Source of the DNA: Ascarosepion bandense
Lineage: Eukaryota > Mollusca > Cephalopoda > Sepiida > Sepiidae
Length of the DNA stretch: 64,000 nt
Direction: 5' to 3'
Assembly: GCA_037127315.1 (NCBI GenBank)
Contig: JBBBDQ010001269.1
Coordinates: forward strand, 2,545,001-2,609,000
A model generated the notes under the pieces. The model saw only the letters and a program-made list of their open reading frames with translations, did not search any database and was not told the DNA's origin. This document shows positions 52,571 to 63,615 of the stretch, one piece after another. The position numbers and the translations under genes were made by a program. Position 1 is the first letter of the stretch; each line of letters begins with the position of its first letter.

Positions 52571-52988
52571 AATGTCCTGCGCGGTGCCAGACCAGTTCTA
52601 AAAGACGTAAACTGTCGACTGCTTACTCTGATCGATTGTCAGAAATTCTTTTGCGAAAGTAAAGAATGTAGGTTCAAGCGAAGATCATCCCTCTTCGGAT
52701 TTCGTTGATTGATGCTACACAATCAGAAGAAAAACTGTATCAAATAACATTTATAACTTCATTTCATGACATTCAACAGAAATACCAACTAAAATGCTTC
52801 GCATATGCATCTCGATAAGACAATAATTTCATAATCATAAAGCTAGGAAAGAAGCCGCTGCCTCCACGGGAAAGAATAATAACGGCTATTAGGCTTGGAA
52901 GAATTATTTTCAGAGAAAGATTTTATACATTTCCACGTGAATTTCTAAATTACTGACCAGCCAATGCATACCAAGGAAAAGGTTATTA

Positions 52989-53658
52989 TTAGGTGGTCTC
53001 AAATGTTCGTAAACACTTGCGAAATGGGTCTCTCTGGTCCAGCACAATCGAGACAAGAGATGGGTTCAGAAAGGGCAAGAGACACCGTCGGTTCCAAAAC
53101 GAGATCGATTCGGCAAGAAAGTCATGTTGTGCGTTTCGGGGAACTTGGAAGGAATCGTACATTTTGAGTTGGTTCCGAATGGTCGTGCCATCAGTGCCGA
53201 ACTTTACTGTCAGAAACTTGAGCGGGTCTACGAAAAGTTAAAGCAAAAGTACCCGGCTCTGATCAACCGAAAGCGCGTTTTGATGCAGCAGGACAATGCC
53301 AAGCCACACACCGCCAGGAAGACCAAAGACACGTTTGAAGAGCTGGACGGCGTTGAGGATCTGCCACATCCAGCCTTCATTCCTGACTGTGCTCCATCAG
53401 ATTACGGCCTTTTCCGCTCAATGCAATACTTTCTGAAGGGCCGCCGATTCGACTCGTTTGATGAAGTTGAGGAAGCGTGTCAAGACTTCTCTAATTAGAA
53501 GCCGGCTGAATAGTACTTTGACCAGATCCGAAAGCTTGGAAATCGTTGACAGAAGTCTTGGAAAATGATGGTCTTTATTTTGAGCAATAATTTTTGTTGT
53601 TTTTGCGAGTAAAATTTCAATTTTTTGCAAGTGTTTACGAACTTTTGGGACAACCTAA
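52989..53658 (+). mobile_element. Deleted mariner (irritans-type ends), copy 2
   Basis: Ends TTAGGTGGTCTCAAATG and CTTTTGGGACAACCTAA are flanked by TA. The coding part reads MLCVSGNLEGIVHFELVPNG, LMQQDNAKPHTARKTK (second Asp) and DCAPSDYGLFRSMQYFLKG (third Asp). The helix-turn-helix and first Asp are deleted. The deletion joint just after the left end is the same as in 25530-26228, so the deleted form itself was mobilised. Confidence 0.9.
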
Positions 53659-53715
53659 TATTATTATTATTAGTAGTAGTAGTATTATCATTAGTAGTAG
53701 TAGTGTAGTAGTATT
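53659..53715. repeat. (ATT)n/(AGT)n microsatellite
   Basis: Trinucleotide runs at the mariner right border. Confidence 0.9.
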
Positions 53716-54203
53716 GTTTTACAAACAAGTGATACCTCAGTTTTGTGATAACTGCTCAATTTTTTACTGGAGTCACAGATTGACATGATATTAACCTGTT
53801 TCTGCGAATTTCTGCCTTGACGTCAGAAAAGGAATATAATACGACACATGTTAACTCGTTGTCATTCTGATCTAACATTGTCGAACTTATAACTAATACT
53901 GCTGTTTATGTGGCTAGCGTAGTGCTCTTCTAAGCCCCTGGCAGTAATCTGTTGCGTCATTAGATTTCGAGTCGATGGCGGTCTACTCTACTAAATTGAA
54001 CATAACAGAAACTATTTAAAAATTTCCTACGAAAATCACAATAAAATAAAGCCACGATGACTCCATGAAGGTAATGCTAACATAATAAGCTGGAGACAGA
54101 ATTAAATGGTTGGAATGGAAGTTTCGGTATCATGATAAATGTGTACCAAAATTAAACAAAGTTTAATGTAAAAAAAAGTATCGAATATAGCATCCAGTCA
54201 CGG
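53716..54203. other. No supported feature
   Basis: Nothing recognised. Confidence 0.45.
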
Positions 54204-54254
<51 letters not shown>

Positions 54255-54264
54255 GAACAGAATG

Positions 54265-54312
<48 letters not shown>

Positions 54313-54325
54313 AACAGACTGACTG

Positions 54326-54362
<37 letters not shown>

Positions 54363-54373
54363 TGAACAGAATG

Positions 54374-54423
<50 letters not shown>

Positions 54424-54434
54424 TGAACAGAATG

Positions 54435-54474
<40 letters not shown>

Positions 54475-54490
54475 AACAGAAACTGACTAC

Positions 54491-54534
<44 letters not shown>

Positions 54535-54547
54535 AACAGACTAACTG

Positions 54548-54586
<39 letters not shown>

Positions 54587-54595
54587 GCAAAGGAT

Positions 54596-54650
<55 letters not shown>
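54204..54650. repeat. GATA minisatellite with spacers, array 2
   Basis: GATA runs are interrupted by GAACAGAATGAA and AAACAGACTGACTGA-type spacers. The 178-aa minus frame is its translation (repeated SIYL). Confidence 0.95.
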
Positions 54651-54651
<1 letters not shown>

Positions 54652-55935
54652 AAGAGAGAAAAAATGTGTAGTGAGAGGAAGACGCCCAGTTGTTTTACCC
54701 ACAAATGCCTATGACGGTGAGCATTAATGCGCAAGATACTATGACTGTCTAAATCTGATCCTTTAACGCTGTTTTTCCGTCTATTCTATTTTGAACTATC
54801 TTATTTATTGTTAACTCTTGCTTCTCCTGCATTCAGTATGTCTTGTGAATTCTAAATCTTGCAGGTTTCTCTTGCAGATTTATTGTTCCGGCTGTCTCTT
54901 CTTGTTCTTGATATGAAATATTTAGCAAAACAATCGTTGTTATTACTTCATCTGATAAATAAATTTTAATATGATGGTTCTTCTAATCTGACTAGATAAA
55001 ATACAAATTAAATTAAGTTGAAAAATTTATAGCAATTAACATCTAATAATAACAATACAAATTGAGCCTACAATCATGCTTATAAAAGCAACTACAAAAT
55101 ATACAAAACAAGCATGAATTTTTCATTAATGCACATATTTTAAATTTTGACGTTTAGATATCATAGTTTTTTTAATTTTTCATTCTTACTCAAACGATTA
55201 CAGTCTTTTGAACGACATTAAAATGTTTATTTAAAAAAAAAAACACTTTTCAAGCGAGAAATTATACAAATGTCAGTTCAGGAGAAAACAAGAAAGCCAA
55301 AACCTAATTTAACGATGACTTCAGTTAGTTTTAAACGAGTGAGAGACGCCGCCGAGGGCACTAACTGTGCCCATTAAAACCTGCATGTTGAATGAATTAA
55401 TTTTAAATTTCATGGTTGAAATATCGCTTTATTACCGGAAAGTGAGCACGAGAATAAAAACGTATCGATCTGAAGAATTATTGATTGTGAAGCGTTAACA
55501 TCTGAAACGAGTGAAAATCAATAACGTTATAGTACAAGTTCTCGGATAAAGTCGAATTGAAGGCTCTGAGTTTTTTGATAATGAATTCAGCTTTTTAGAA
55601 AGCTAAATCTTTTGAAATTTTGTGCAAGTTCGAGCCCTGATTTTGTTTAATAATACTGTCAAACATGTTTTTAAAACGAAAATATTTGTTTAATTTCTTT
55701 ATTTTATCAGTATTGAAGATTTATTTTAAAAAATACGGTTGATAACGAAGGGTTTCATTCGTAACAGTTTAAACACATTTCGATCTAATATTTTCCAAAT
55801 TAAACCTCCCATAAAAATATTTTTTGTAACGATCAAATTTAATAACCGGCTACTAATTTTTAAGTATACATTACATAATTATTAGTTTCATATCTCTATA
55901 GCCAAAACTTGTTTTTAGATTGATGAGTGATATCC
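54651..55935. other. No supported feature
   Basis: AT-rich; no domain or in-window repeat match recognised. Confidence 0.5.
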
Positions 55936-56150
55936 GAAATTTGCGCTGTGGTACAGTGGATATTGGCTCGGAGCGAGAAATCGGAGAGCCGAGTTCGAAT
56001 TCAAATTAAATTCGTTGCATTTGCATACGCTCAAATATCTTTGTGAAAGGTATCAATCTATTAAATAGTAGAACAGATAGGGTTCTATAGCCTTGGTTAA
56101 CAAACAGACTTCCGCAGAAAGTCTTCCGAATGGTGTACTTTACTGACCGA
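55936..56150 (+). repeat. SINE-1, old decayed copy
   Basis: A box GTGGTACAGTGG and B box GAGTTCGAATTC are clear; the 3' part is deleted after CAGACTTCCGCAGAAAG. Confidence 0.82.
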
Positions 56151-56687
56151 ATATTCGAAAACTATTAGCAGTTGTGAGCTGGAAAATGAAAAAGTGTCAG
56201 AGTTCGAATTTCTATTGTAAAAGATTCGTATTTGTATCCATTTCAGCAAAGAACCAAATTTCTTTGTTACAAAGATATTCGATTCCAAGATTATTTAGTG
56301 ATCGGAGATGATCATATTTCCAAATCTTATTGGTTTGCAATTCTAGAAAAAAAACTTATTTTGAAAAGTAATTTCTACGACAGGTCGTTGTTCTCCAGTT
56401 AAAGAAGAGAGGCAAACTTATATACGCCGCACTATTTCCCTATATTGCTTAGCAGAGAAGAATAAGCATTTCAATTTACCAATAACAATTTTATCTGATT
56501 TGGTAATAAGCTCAAAATGGTTACAGATAGCTTTTGGCAGGAACTGAATATTACATATACACACACACACACGCACACTCTCACACATGCACAAATAAAA
56601 AAAGTAATGAGGTTATTATATACTCATACGTCAAAAGCAACGGGAGACTATCATCATACATATATATTATATTCAATCCATCATATA
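56151..56687. other. No supported gene; (CA)n
   Basis: A (CA)n tract at 56556-56582; otherwise unrecognised. Confidence 0.45.
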
Positions 56688-56745
56688 CATATATGTATGT
56701 GTGTGCGTGCGTGTTAATATGTATGTGTGTGCGTGCGTGTTAATA
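56688..56745. repeat. 26-bp tandem duplication
   Basis: ATGTATGTGTGTGCGTGCGT followed by GTTAAT, repeated twice. Confidence 0.85.
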
Positions 56746-56747
56746 TC

Positions 56748-57405
56748 AGGTTGGAAAGAAAGTTATGTCCGATTTTTTAAATGAAAATTTTGACAATGTT
56801 CAACAAAATTGATTAAACTCTTGCCTTTTTAATGTGTTTAGTAATGTCTTTGTTTAGTCAATGTCTTTGCCTTTCAGATTTTGAGATAATCGTTCATAAT
56901 ATAATTCGGAACTTGTCTTCATGTTCCTACCATATTTTTTTTAATTTTTATTGTGTGTTATATTTTCTACTGATTGTCAAGGCTTTGTTGGTTATTTAAA
57001 GCCAAAAAGTAGTTTTAGGTTGTAAGAGTTTATTTTTTTAGTATTACTACTGCGAGTAGTTAATATATTTTTTCTTTCAGATTACAAGCATATTATTCAT
57101 AAGCTATCATTCGTAATTTGTTGGTTCCAACTAAAGAACGCTTTGTAAAGGTTCTAATCAATGAGTTTCGTAAAAACGTTAATGAAAGTGAAGCAGCAAA
57201 ACCTAATCAAACACGCTGATAGGGGTGCAACAGTTGACTTGTTTGAAAACGTGTAATTTAATCTAGAGGATGTGCAAAGTGAGGGTCGTTCATTTCAGAT
57301 TGGATGTGAAACTCTCTAGAAGAGAATCCGCGAATCCCATGGCTGGGACTATGTTTAGAAGGTCCACAGTGCTGCGAAACCAAACCGAAACATACCTCTG
57401 ACCGA
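56748..57405 (+). pseudogene. mariner remnant 3, split by a LINE
   Basis: CAGGTTGGAAAGAAAGTTAT near 56748 resembles a mariner terminal repeat. From 57120 the frame VKVLINEFRKNVNESEAAK is a helix-turn-helix start, followed by decayed pieces (SLEENPRIPWLG in another frame). The catalytic half is absent because the LINE at 57416 interrupts the sequence. Confidence 0.5.
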
Positions 57406-58365
57406 GTTTTTATTTATTTTTTTAAAATCATGTCACCCCAAGCAAGGCATTGCACTGCCACTACAGCGCAGGGGTTTACATAGAGCGATTGAGTATAGGA
57501 AATGTCAGAAGGAGAGTGATAGACGAGTTAGTATGTACATAGGGAGAGCGTTGGAGAGAATAGGTGTGGGTTAGTGTGTTAGGAGGCGTCTATTGACCCT
57601 ACATTTAAACTCCTGGAGGTTGTAGCCGTCGGAGAAGCAAGCATGCGGTAGGGAATTCCACAGGCGGGAAGTGCGAGGAAAGAAGCTGTTGGAGTAGAAA
57701 TTGCGGTTACATTTCATCGGTTTCACTGTAAAAGGGTGGGACCTAGTTGCCAATCTAGTATCTCGTGCAAATTCACATCTAGGGGGCACCAGTGATTTAA
57801 GTTCATCAGAGCAGAAGCCATGAAAGTATTTACAGAAGAGGCACAGGGAAGCCACGTCACGCTGGTGAGAGAGTGACTGGAGGCGGTCAGCCAAGTCAGT
57901 ATCAATCACATTACAGATTCTTCGCTGTATTTTGTCAAGAACCCCGAGGAGAATAGCAGGGGAACCGGACCAGATGTGGCAGCAGTATTCAATACACGGG
58001 CGGATGGTAGATTTATATAAGTGCAGGCAAGATTCAGACGGAATGAATTTCCGGGCCCTGCACAGAGAGCCGACTTTCATAGCAGCGGATTTAGCAATGG
58101 ATTCGACGTAGTCATTCCACTTGAGGTCGGGTGAAAGTGTCAGGCCAAGCAGGCGTAGTGTTTTACTCTCTGGGAGGCAAGCATGTTCCATGCTAATGGA
58201 AGGGAGGTGCGGTTGTCTGTGGTGGGTAATTGACATTAGCTTCGTTTTGGAAGAATTGAATTTTACGAGTCATTTCTTACCCTAATCCACCACGGATTGG
58301 AGGCCCTTTTCAAGCTCGGCAGTGTTGTTAGCCTTGTCATCAACACCAGATTTTTGTTTTTATTT
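57406..58365 (-). mobile_element. jockey/CR1-like LINE, copy 4, 5'-truncated with TSD
   Basis: The minus frame 58236-57571 encodes the intact C-terminal 221 residues (LPESKTLRLLGLTLSPDLKW, CIEYCCHIWSGSP, SFFPRTSRLWNSLPHACFSD). Upstream, RT remnants reach about 58340. The 3' end GGGGTGACATGATTTTAAAA is present. GTTTTTATTT at 57406-57415 and 58356-58365 is a probable target-site duplication. It is the youngest-looking LINE copy in the window. Confidence 0.88.
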
Positions 58366-58369
58366 TAGT

Positions 58370-58788
58370 GATGTAAGAACTTGAAACTGAGGTTCTGGTG
58401 AAAAGTTATCAGCCCAACTTAGAGCGTTAAATAAAATTCTTATGTCTCTTATGTTCAAAGTTTATCAAGCGGATCAGGTCGCCTGCTTTCTAGAGGCTTC
58501 TTTCATATTTTCGTCGTGTTTTGACCTTATGCATAAACTTGTCTCACTAATAACTACTCGATATTTTAGAAATATCTAATGGATTTAAGGAACAACATGC
58601 GTAATATGAACCCAATTCTTTAAAAACGAAAAGTTGCTGGCTGTCTCTTTGAGGTTATTTTCTTAGGTAGATAGCCGGGCAGATCCTCTGGAGTGACAAC
58701 ATAACTCACTGGTCCACCTTAGTCCGCATAAGTAAGAAGTGCTTAAGAATGACCTTGTTTCATGTGCTCAAATCACTTCTATTAGTTA
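58370..58788. other. No supported feature
   Basis: Nothing recognised. Confidence 0.45.
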
Positions 58789-58969
58789 CTAGCAGTATAG
58801 CCCGGCGTTGCTCGGGTGTAATGAAAGCTTTAAAACTAAACCATGGTCTTGGAGCTCAGACTCTACCTAAAGAATATTTGTGTGAAGTTTGGTTAGAATA
58901 GGAAAAAAAATGTGGAATTGTATAAAGGATATACAGGCAGATAAACAGACACACACACAAACATCTTGC

Positions 58970-59015
<46 letters not shown>

Positions 59016-59319
59016 CGATTTTCTGCACTATTGTACGAACTGCAACCTTGAAACTTCTGAATATCGTTTCTTACGTCTTTGTCTATGAGTGTATCAAATT
59101 TGATTAAAATAGGACCACTCCTTCTATAACCCGATTTTTTCGATTACCGATTTCCGATATTTATCGGGGGTACATCGACACAAAACCTAGCTACGAACAC
59201 TCGCAGACGCTTATAGTACAACTGTGTAAATTTTCAAGAAAATCGGTTCAGCCGTTTCGGAGTTGATAGGTAACGGATACACACACACAGACAAAGATTC
59301 ATTTATAAATAAGTTTAGA
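58789..59319 (-). mobile_element. Non-autonomous Helitron, copy B
   Basis: On the minus strand it begins TCTAAACTTATTTATAAATG and ends with hairpin CCCGAGCAACGCCGGG, spacer CTATACTG and CTAG followed by T. An internal (TA)n lies at 58975-59012. No coding region. The Rep-helicase would be supplied by a Helitron such as the one truncated at 28123. Confidence 0.82.
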
Positions 59320-59599
59320 CATTGAGCTTACGTTAATATTTCCACTGCTGGTTAAAGTAAGAATATAAGACCAATTTTTGTGTAATTTATAGGCTGAAAA
59401 GAGGCTACATTTAGTGATTAGTCCGATAATAGAAGGAAATAACGAAAATCTTGCATTGGCGTTGGCGACTGGAATACGCCGACTACATCCCCTCAAAGGA
59501 TTAAAACCCTTAGAAAAGCCAAATTCCTTGGAAATCCTATACTCAAGCCGAAACACAACTGACGTTTACCTATAAGCACATGTATATATACGACACATC

Positions 59600-59790
59600 A
59601 GTCATTTAAGTGCCATAAGTGGTAAACGCTTGGGCGATCATGTCTCGAAAGAGACGTGGCTGACTGGGCAGAAATTTATCCCTCAGTAGGTTGACATTGC
59701 TTTCTGCGATAGACTGGTTGCCAGCCAAGGCTATAGAACCCAATCTGTCCTGTTATCTAACCCATACCTGGGAAGAGAAGAGACCAATTA
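59600..59790 (-). repeat. SINE-1, 3' two thirds
   Basis: The 3' hairpin (CATGTCTC/GAGACGTG, one G-T) and mid-body are present; the head is lost at CCATACCTGGGAAGAG. It pairs with the SINE at 59918 across the shared spacer. Confidence 0.85.
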
Positions 59791-59917
59791 TATTATGTTA
59801 TTATATTAAGTATAATTACTGAGGGATCAGTTTATTAATTCATGACAACAGAAAAATAATCCCCCACTTTATGCTCAGTAGAAGTTTTAATTATGTTTCG
59901 AACTATTATATTCAGTC
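59791..59917 (-). repeat. SINE-associated spacer repeat, copy B
   Basis: Reverse-complement partner of 17099-17230, including GAAACATAATTAAAACTTCT and TAATAAACTGATCC on the minus strand. Confidence 0.7.
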
Positions 59918-60218
59918 AGTTAGTTAAATGCCATACATGATATACGCTTGGGCGATCATGTCTCGAAAAAGACATGACTGGCTGGGCAGAAGATTATCCC
60001 GCAGTAGGTTGCCATTACTTTCTGCGGAAGACTGGTTGCCAGCCAAGGCTATAGAACCCAATCTGTCCAATTATTTTACTCATAACTGGAAGGAAGAGAC
60101 AGATTAATACCTTTCCCAAGGGTATTTGCGCGTAAGTGAATGCAATGAATTCAACTGGAATTCGAACTTGGCTCCCCGATTTCTCGTTCCGAGCTGTTAT
60201 CCACTGCACCACAAAAGC
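59918..60218 (-). repeat. SINE-1, near full length
   Basis: The 3' hairpin, body and head (minus B box AAGTTCGAATTCC) are all present. Confidence 0.92.
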
Positions 60219-60249
60219 CTAAACAATATTGGCCATAGACTTAAATATG

Positions 60250-60445
60250 AACACGAACGATACCTACCTATAAACTAAAGTATAAAACCAACCTATGTTT
60301 ACCTACAGACTCAACTATATAGTCATTGATTTTATTCAACTATAACCCCAAGTATAAACACCAACCATACTTCACTATAAGCTCAAGTAAAAACCCAATC
60401 ATGATTTACTTATAGTCTCAAGTATAAACCGAACCACTGCATTCA
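60250..60445. repeat. Degenerate ~35-bp minisatellite
   Basis: About five imperfect units with the theme CTATA.ACTCAAGTATAAACC AACCA. Divergence between units is high. Confidence 0.5.
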
Positions 60446-60602
60446 AATACTGACAAACAGATTTAGATCTTGTGCAGCCTTAATTTTATTACATCATATT
60501 AGACTAATAAAAATGCCATGTATCTCGCATTATCAAACACTAATACTCTGGATTTGTAATTAGCAAGTCCATGAATAAAAGTATTTCCAATTTTATATTT
60601 AA

Positions 60603-61071
60603 CTAGCAGTATAGCCCGGTGTTGCTCGGGTGTAATGAAAGCTTTGAAACTAAACCATGGTCCTGGAGCTCAGACACAGCCTAAAGAATATTTGTGTGAT
60701 GTTTGGCGAGAATCGAATAAAAATTGTGGATTTGTATAAAGGATAAATAGACACACACACAAACATCTTGCCTTTTATATATATATATATATTATCGCTT
60801 TTCTGCACTATTGTAAGAACTGCAACCTTGAAATCAAATTTGATTGAAATCGGACCACTCCTTCTATAACCCGATTTTTTCGATTATCGATTTTCGATAT
60901 TTATCGGGGGTATCTCGACACAAAACGTCGGTAAGAAAACTCGCAGACGCTTATAGTACAACTGTGTAAATTTTCAAGAAAATCGGTTCACTCGTTTCTA
61001 AGTCTCTAGGTAACGGAAACACACAGACACACAGACACACATACAAAGATCCATTTATAAATTAGTTTAGA
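60603..61071 (-). mobile_element. Non-autonomous Helitron, copy C
   Basis: Minus-strand start TCTAAACTAATTTATAAATG and 3' hairpin CCCGAGCAACACCGGG followed by CTATACTGCTAG. It is shorter than copy B because of an internal deletion after the (TA)n. Confidence 0.82.
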
Positions 61072-61614
61072 CTTATATCTAAGTGAGTTTAATTGTATAT
61101 TAACCAATGTGGGTTACTTAATACCAAAAAGATGAGGTTTAAAGCTATTTTGTTTTTTAATGTTCGGTTTTAGTCAGATTTTAATAAAAAAAATTATTTT
61201 ATTATTTTAGAAAATTGAAAATGTTTTCTAGTTTTATATTCAAAAATGTATTATGGTAAAAACATTTTTTCTTGAACAATTTGTTACGGAAATAATCTTT
61301 TTTTTCTTCAAAAATCTATATGTTCTTATAAAAAATATCAATACTTTCATCGTGCTTTGACCCCCGTTTGGTGGGGGTTTAACTATTTACCCATAGCTGG
61401 TACCCTAACAGGTGCTACCACTCCGATTCAGGGTGGATCTGGGAACAACAAAATTAAAAGGTGGGTCTATGCTCTATACAACTTCCCAATTAGAGTCCAT
61501 GCTGCCGGATGCAGTTCACCGTCATACCCAGGACCAAGTTTCATTTTTTAATTAATTGTAATTTTTAATTAATGAGCCTAATAGTCAGTATTATATTAAA
61601 TAAATCGAATAATT
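61072..61614. other. No supported gene
   Basis: AT-rich to 61340. A GC-richer 200-bp stretch (61350-61550) has a 64-codon frame without recognised domains and is not called as a gene. Confidence 0.45.
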
Positions 61615-61725
61615 TCTCTCTCCTTCTCTCTTTCTTTCTCTCTCTCCTTGTATTTTCTCTCTTCTTCTCTTTTTCATTCTTACCTCTCTCTGTCTCTCCC
61701 CGCCTCCTTCTCTCTTTCTTTGTAT
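61615..61725. repeat. (CT)n-rich tract
   Basis: Mixed CTCT/TTCT runs. Confidence 0.9.
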
Positions 61726-61875
61726 ATAGTGGCGGCAGCAAGCGTTGAAGTCTGCAATGAAAATAAATGGGGTGCAACGAATGAACTGGGTATTGCGGAG
61801 GAGCGTTTAAGGCAGAGAGTTCTCATGGGGGTGGTAGCATCGGTCATGCAGGTCTGGCTTTCTTTCCTGATCATT

Positions 61876-62181
61876 CAGTCAGTCAAGTGCCATACGTGAT
61901 ACACGCTTGGGCGATCATGTCATGAAAGAGACATGACTGACTGGGCAGAAGATTATCCCGAAGTAGGTTGCCATAGCTTTCTGCGGTAGACTGGTTGCCG
62001 ACCAAGGCTATAGAACCCAATCTGTCCTGTTATTTAACCCATAACTGGAAGGAAGAGACGGATTAATACCTTTCCCAAGGGTATTTGCGCGTAAGTGAAT
62101 ACAATGGATTCAACTGGAATTCGAACTCGGCTCCCCGGTTTCTCGTTCCGAGTCGATATCCACTGTACCACAACGCACATA
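61876..62181 (-). repeat. SINE-1, full length
   Basis: A complete minus-strand copy from AGTCAGTCAAGTGCC to the head (minus A box TGTGGTACAGTGG, B box GAGTTCGAATTCC). Few differences from the consensus, so probably young. Confidence 0.94.
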
Positions 62182-62204
62182 CACGAGTAAAAAAAAAAGC
62201 TGTG

Positions 62205-63075
62205 GATGAACAGAGAAGCGAAATCATTCAAGAGAAGGTACGACCCAAACTTGAGGAAAAATAGAATATGCAAGTTGGCAGGACTAAGCCAGAAAGGTGA
62301 ATCGACACGATGAAATAATTTCATACGACAGAAAATAAGCTGGTCGAAGATCTGGCACTCCGACTCTACTCGGATAAAATATCTTGTAAAATCCGTGTAT
62401 GATGTGCTACGAAGTCCTGCAAACTTGTATACTTGGAGGATGAGTGAAATACGATCATGTTCACTCTGTGCCGGGAAAGGAACGCTTAAACATATTCTGT
62501 GCACCTATGGTTGGAATTATTAGTGGGGACATGATCAGGTGCTTAAGAAATTTTCAAAAATGGTGGTTGCAGCAATCAATAGTTGTAATTGCAAGCCTGA
62601 AATGAAGACAATGTATTTTGTCAAGGCTGGCGTAATCTCATCTTTTGTGCTTAAATCATCAACTTAAATACTCTTTTCTGTTCGTGACTAGTAACTGAGA
62701 GTAGACCTTGCGAGCCAGTTGAAAATTCCAGAGCCGATGGTGACATCTTCTCTGCGCCAGGATTTAGTAATCTGGCCATGGATCTTCAGGCAGGTCATAA
62801 TGCTCGAACTCCCGGTACCTTGGGAGGAGAATTTGGAGGAAGCCTTTAAAAGAAAACTTGAAAAAAAGGCATGTCTAACTAATGGCGGACAACCTGTCTT
62901 TTAATTGAAGTCGTTGCCGTGGTTTTGCAGAAAGATCATTATTCAGAAATTTAAGTCGGATTGAAGTCAGTGGAATGAAAAAGAGAAAAGTCATTAGGAT
63001 TATTTCAGAATCTTCAAAGAAAGCATGCAAATGACTGTGGAATAAAAGATGGGATCCATGGTGATCTACAACAGA
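62205..63075 (+). pseudogene. R2-like LINE C terminus with restriction-like endonuclease
   Basis: Across two or three frames the strand shows YDVLRSPANLYTW, the Cys/His motif CSLCAGKGTLKHILC, WGHDQVLKKF, then the endonuclease core RQDLVIWP ... VIMLELPVPWEE and CRGFAERSLFRNLSRIEVSG. Non-LTR elements of the R2/NeSL type carry a CCHC motif followed by an RPD-X12-14-D/E nuclease. Here Pro is Gln (RQD), and 14 residues separate Asp from Glu. Stops and frameshifts break it, and the reverse transcriptase is absent. The clade is inferred. Confidence 0.7.
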
Positions 63076-63615
63076 GATCGCTGTTTGAGAGGAGGCTCAA
63101 GGAAGAAAAAAAGGAAAGAAAAAAGAAGAGGGAAAGGAAAATAAAAGAGAGAGATGAAAAAGTTTATAATAACGTTTCTGATCATAATTCCTTTTTTTTC
63201 GTTTTTTTTTCTTTTTAGTAATTTTTCATAGGAGAAAATTACCTGTTGAAATCTTTTACCTGTTGTGTCTGGTGGAGATCATTAGGAATGTGTATCATCC
63301 CACGTGTTGTTCCAAAAAGGGAAAGACGAGAATTCAATTTGTTCTCTTTTTGTCTGGTCTTGGCTGAGGTGAAAGTGACGTACAGCGTTTCAGATTGCCT
63401 GCTTGCTATTTCTTGACCGGCAGTGTCAGTTATAAATCCGTTGTTGTGTTCTTGGCGATGACTAGATCCCCTGGTGAAATATTATTGTTCCAGTAGGGTG
63501 TCTTTGGTGAATAAGCATGATGTTGAAAGATCTAAAATTTGTCATGACCTATAGACATAACATCACTGATAAGGCGATCCTGCGCACTCTTATGAGTGTA
63601 TTCATGACAGATATA
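63076..63615. other. No supported gene; possible LINE 3' UTR
   Basis: A/G-rich to 63180, then a T-run, then unrecognised sequence that could belong to the 3' UTR of the R2-like LINE. Confidence 0.35.

Noticed and set aside
54198..54734. 178-aa frame of repeated SIYL
   Set aside because: Translation of a GATA array.
61357..61551. 64-codon frame in a GC-richer patch
   Set aside because: No recognisable domain or repeat partner; could be an exon or repeat piece, but nothing supports it.
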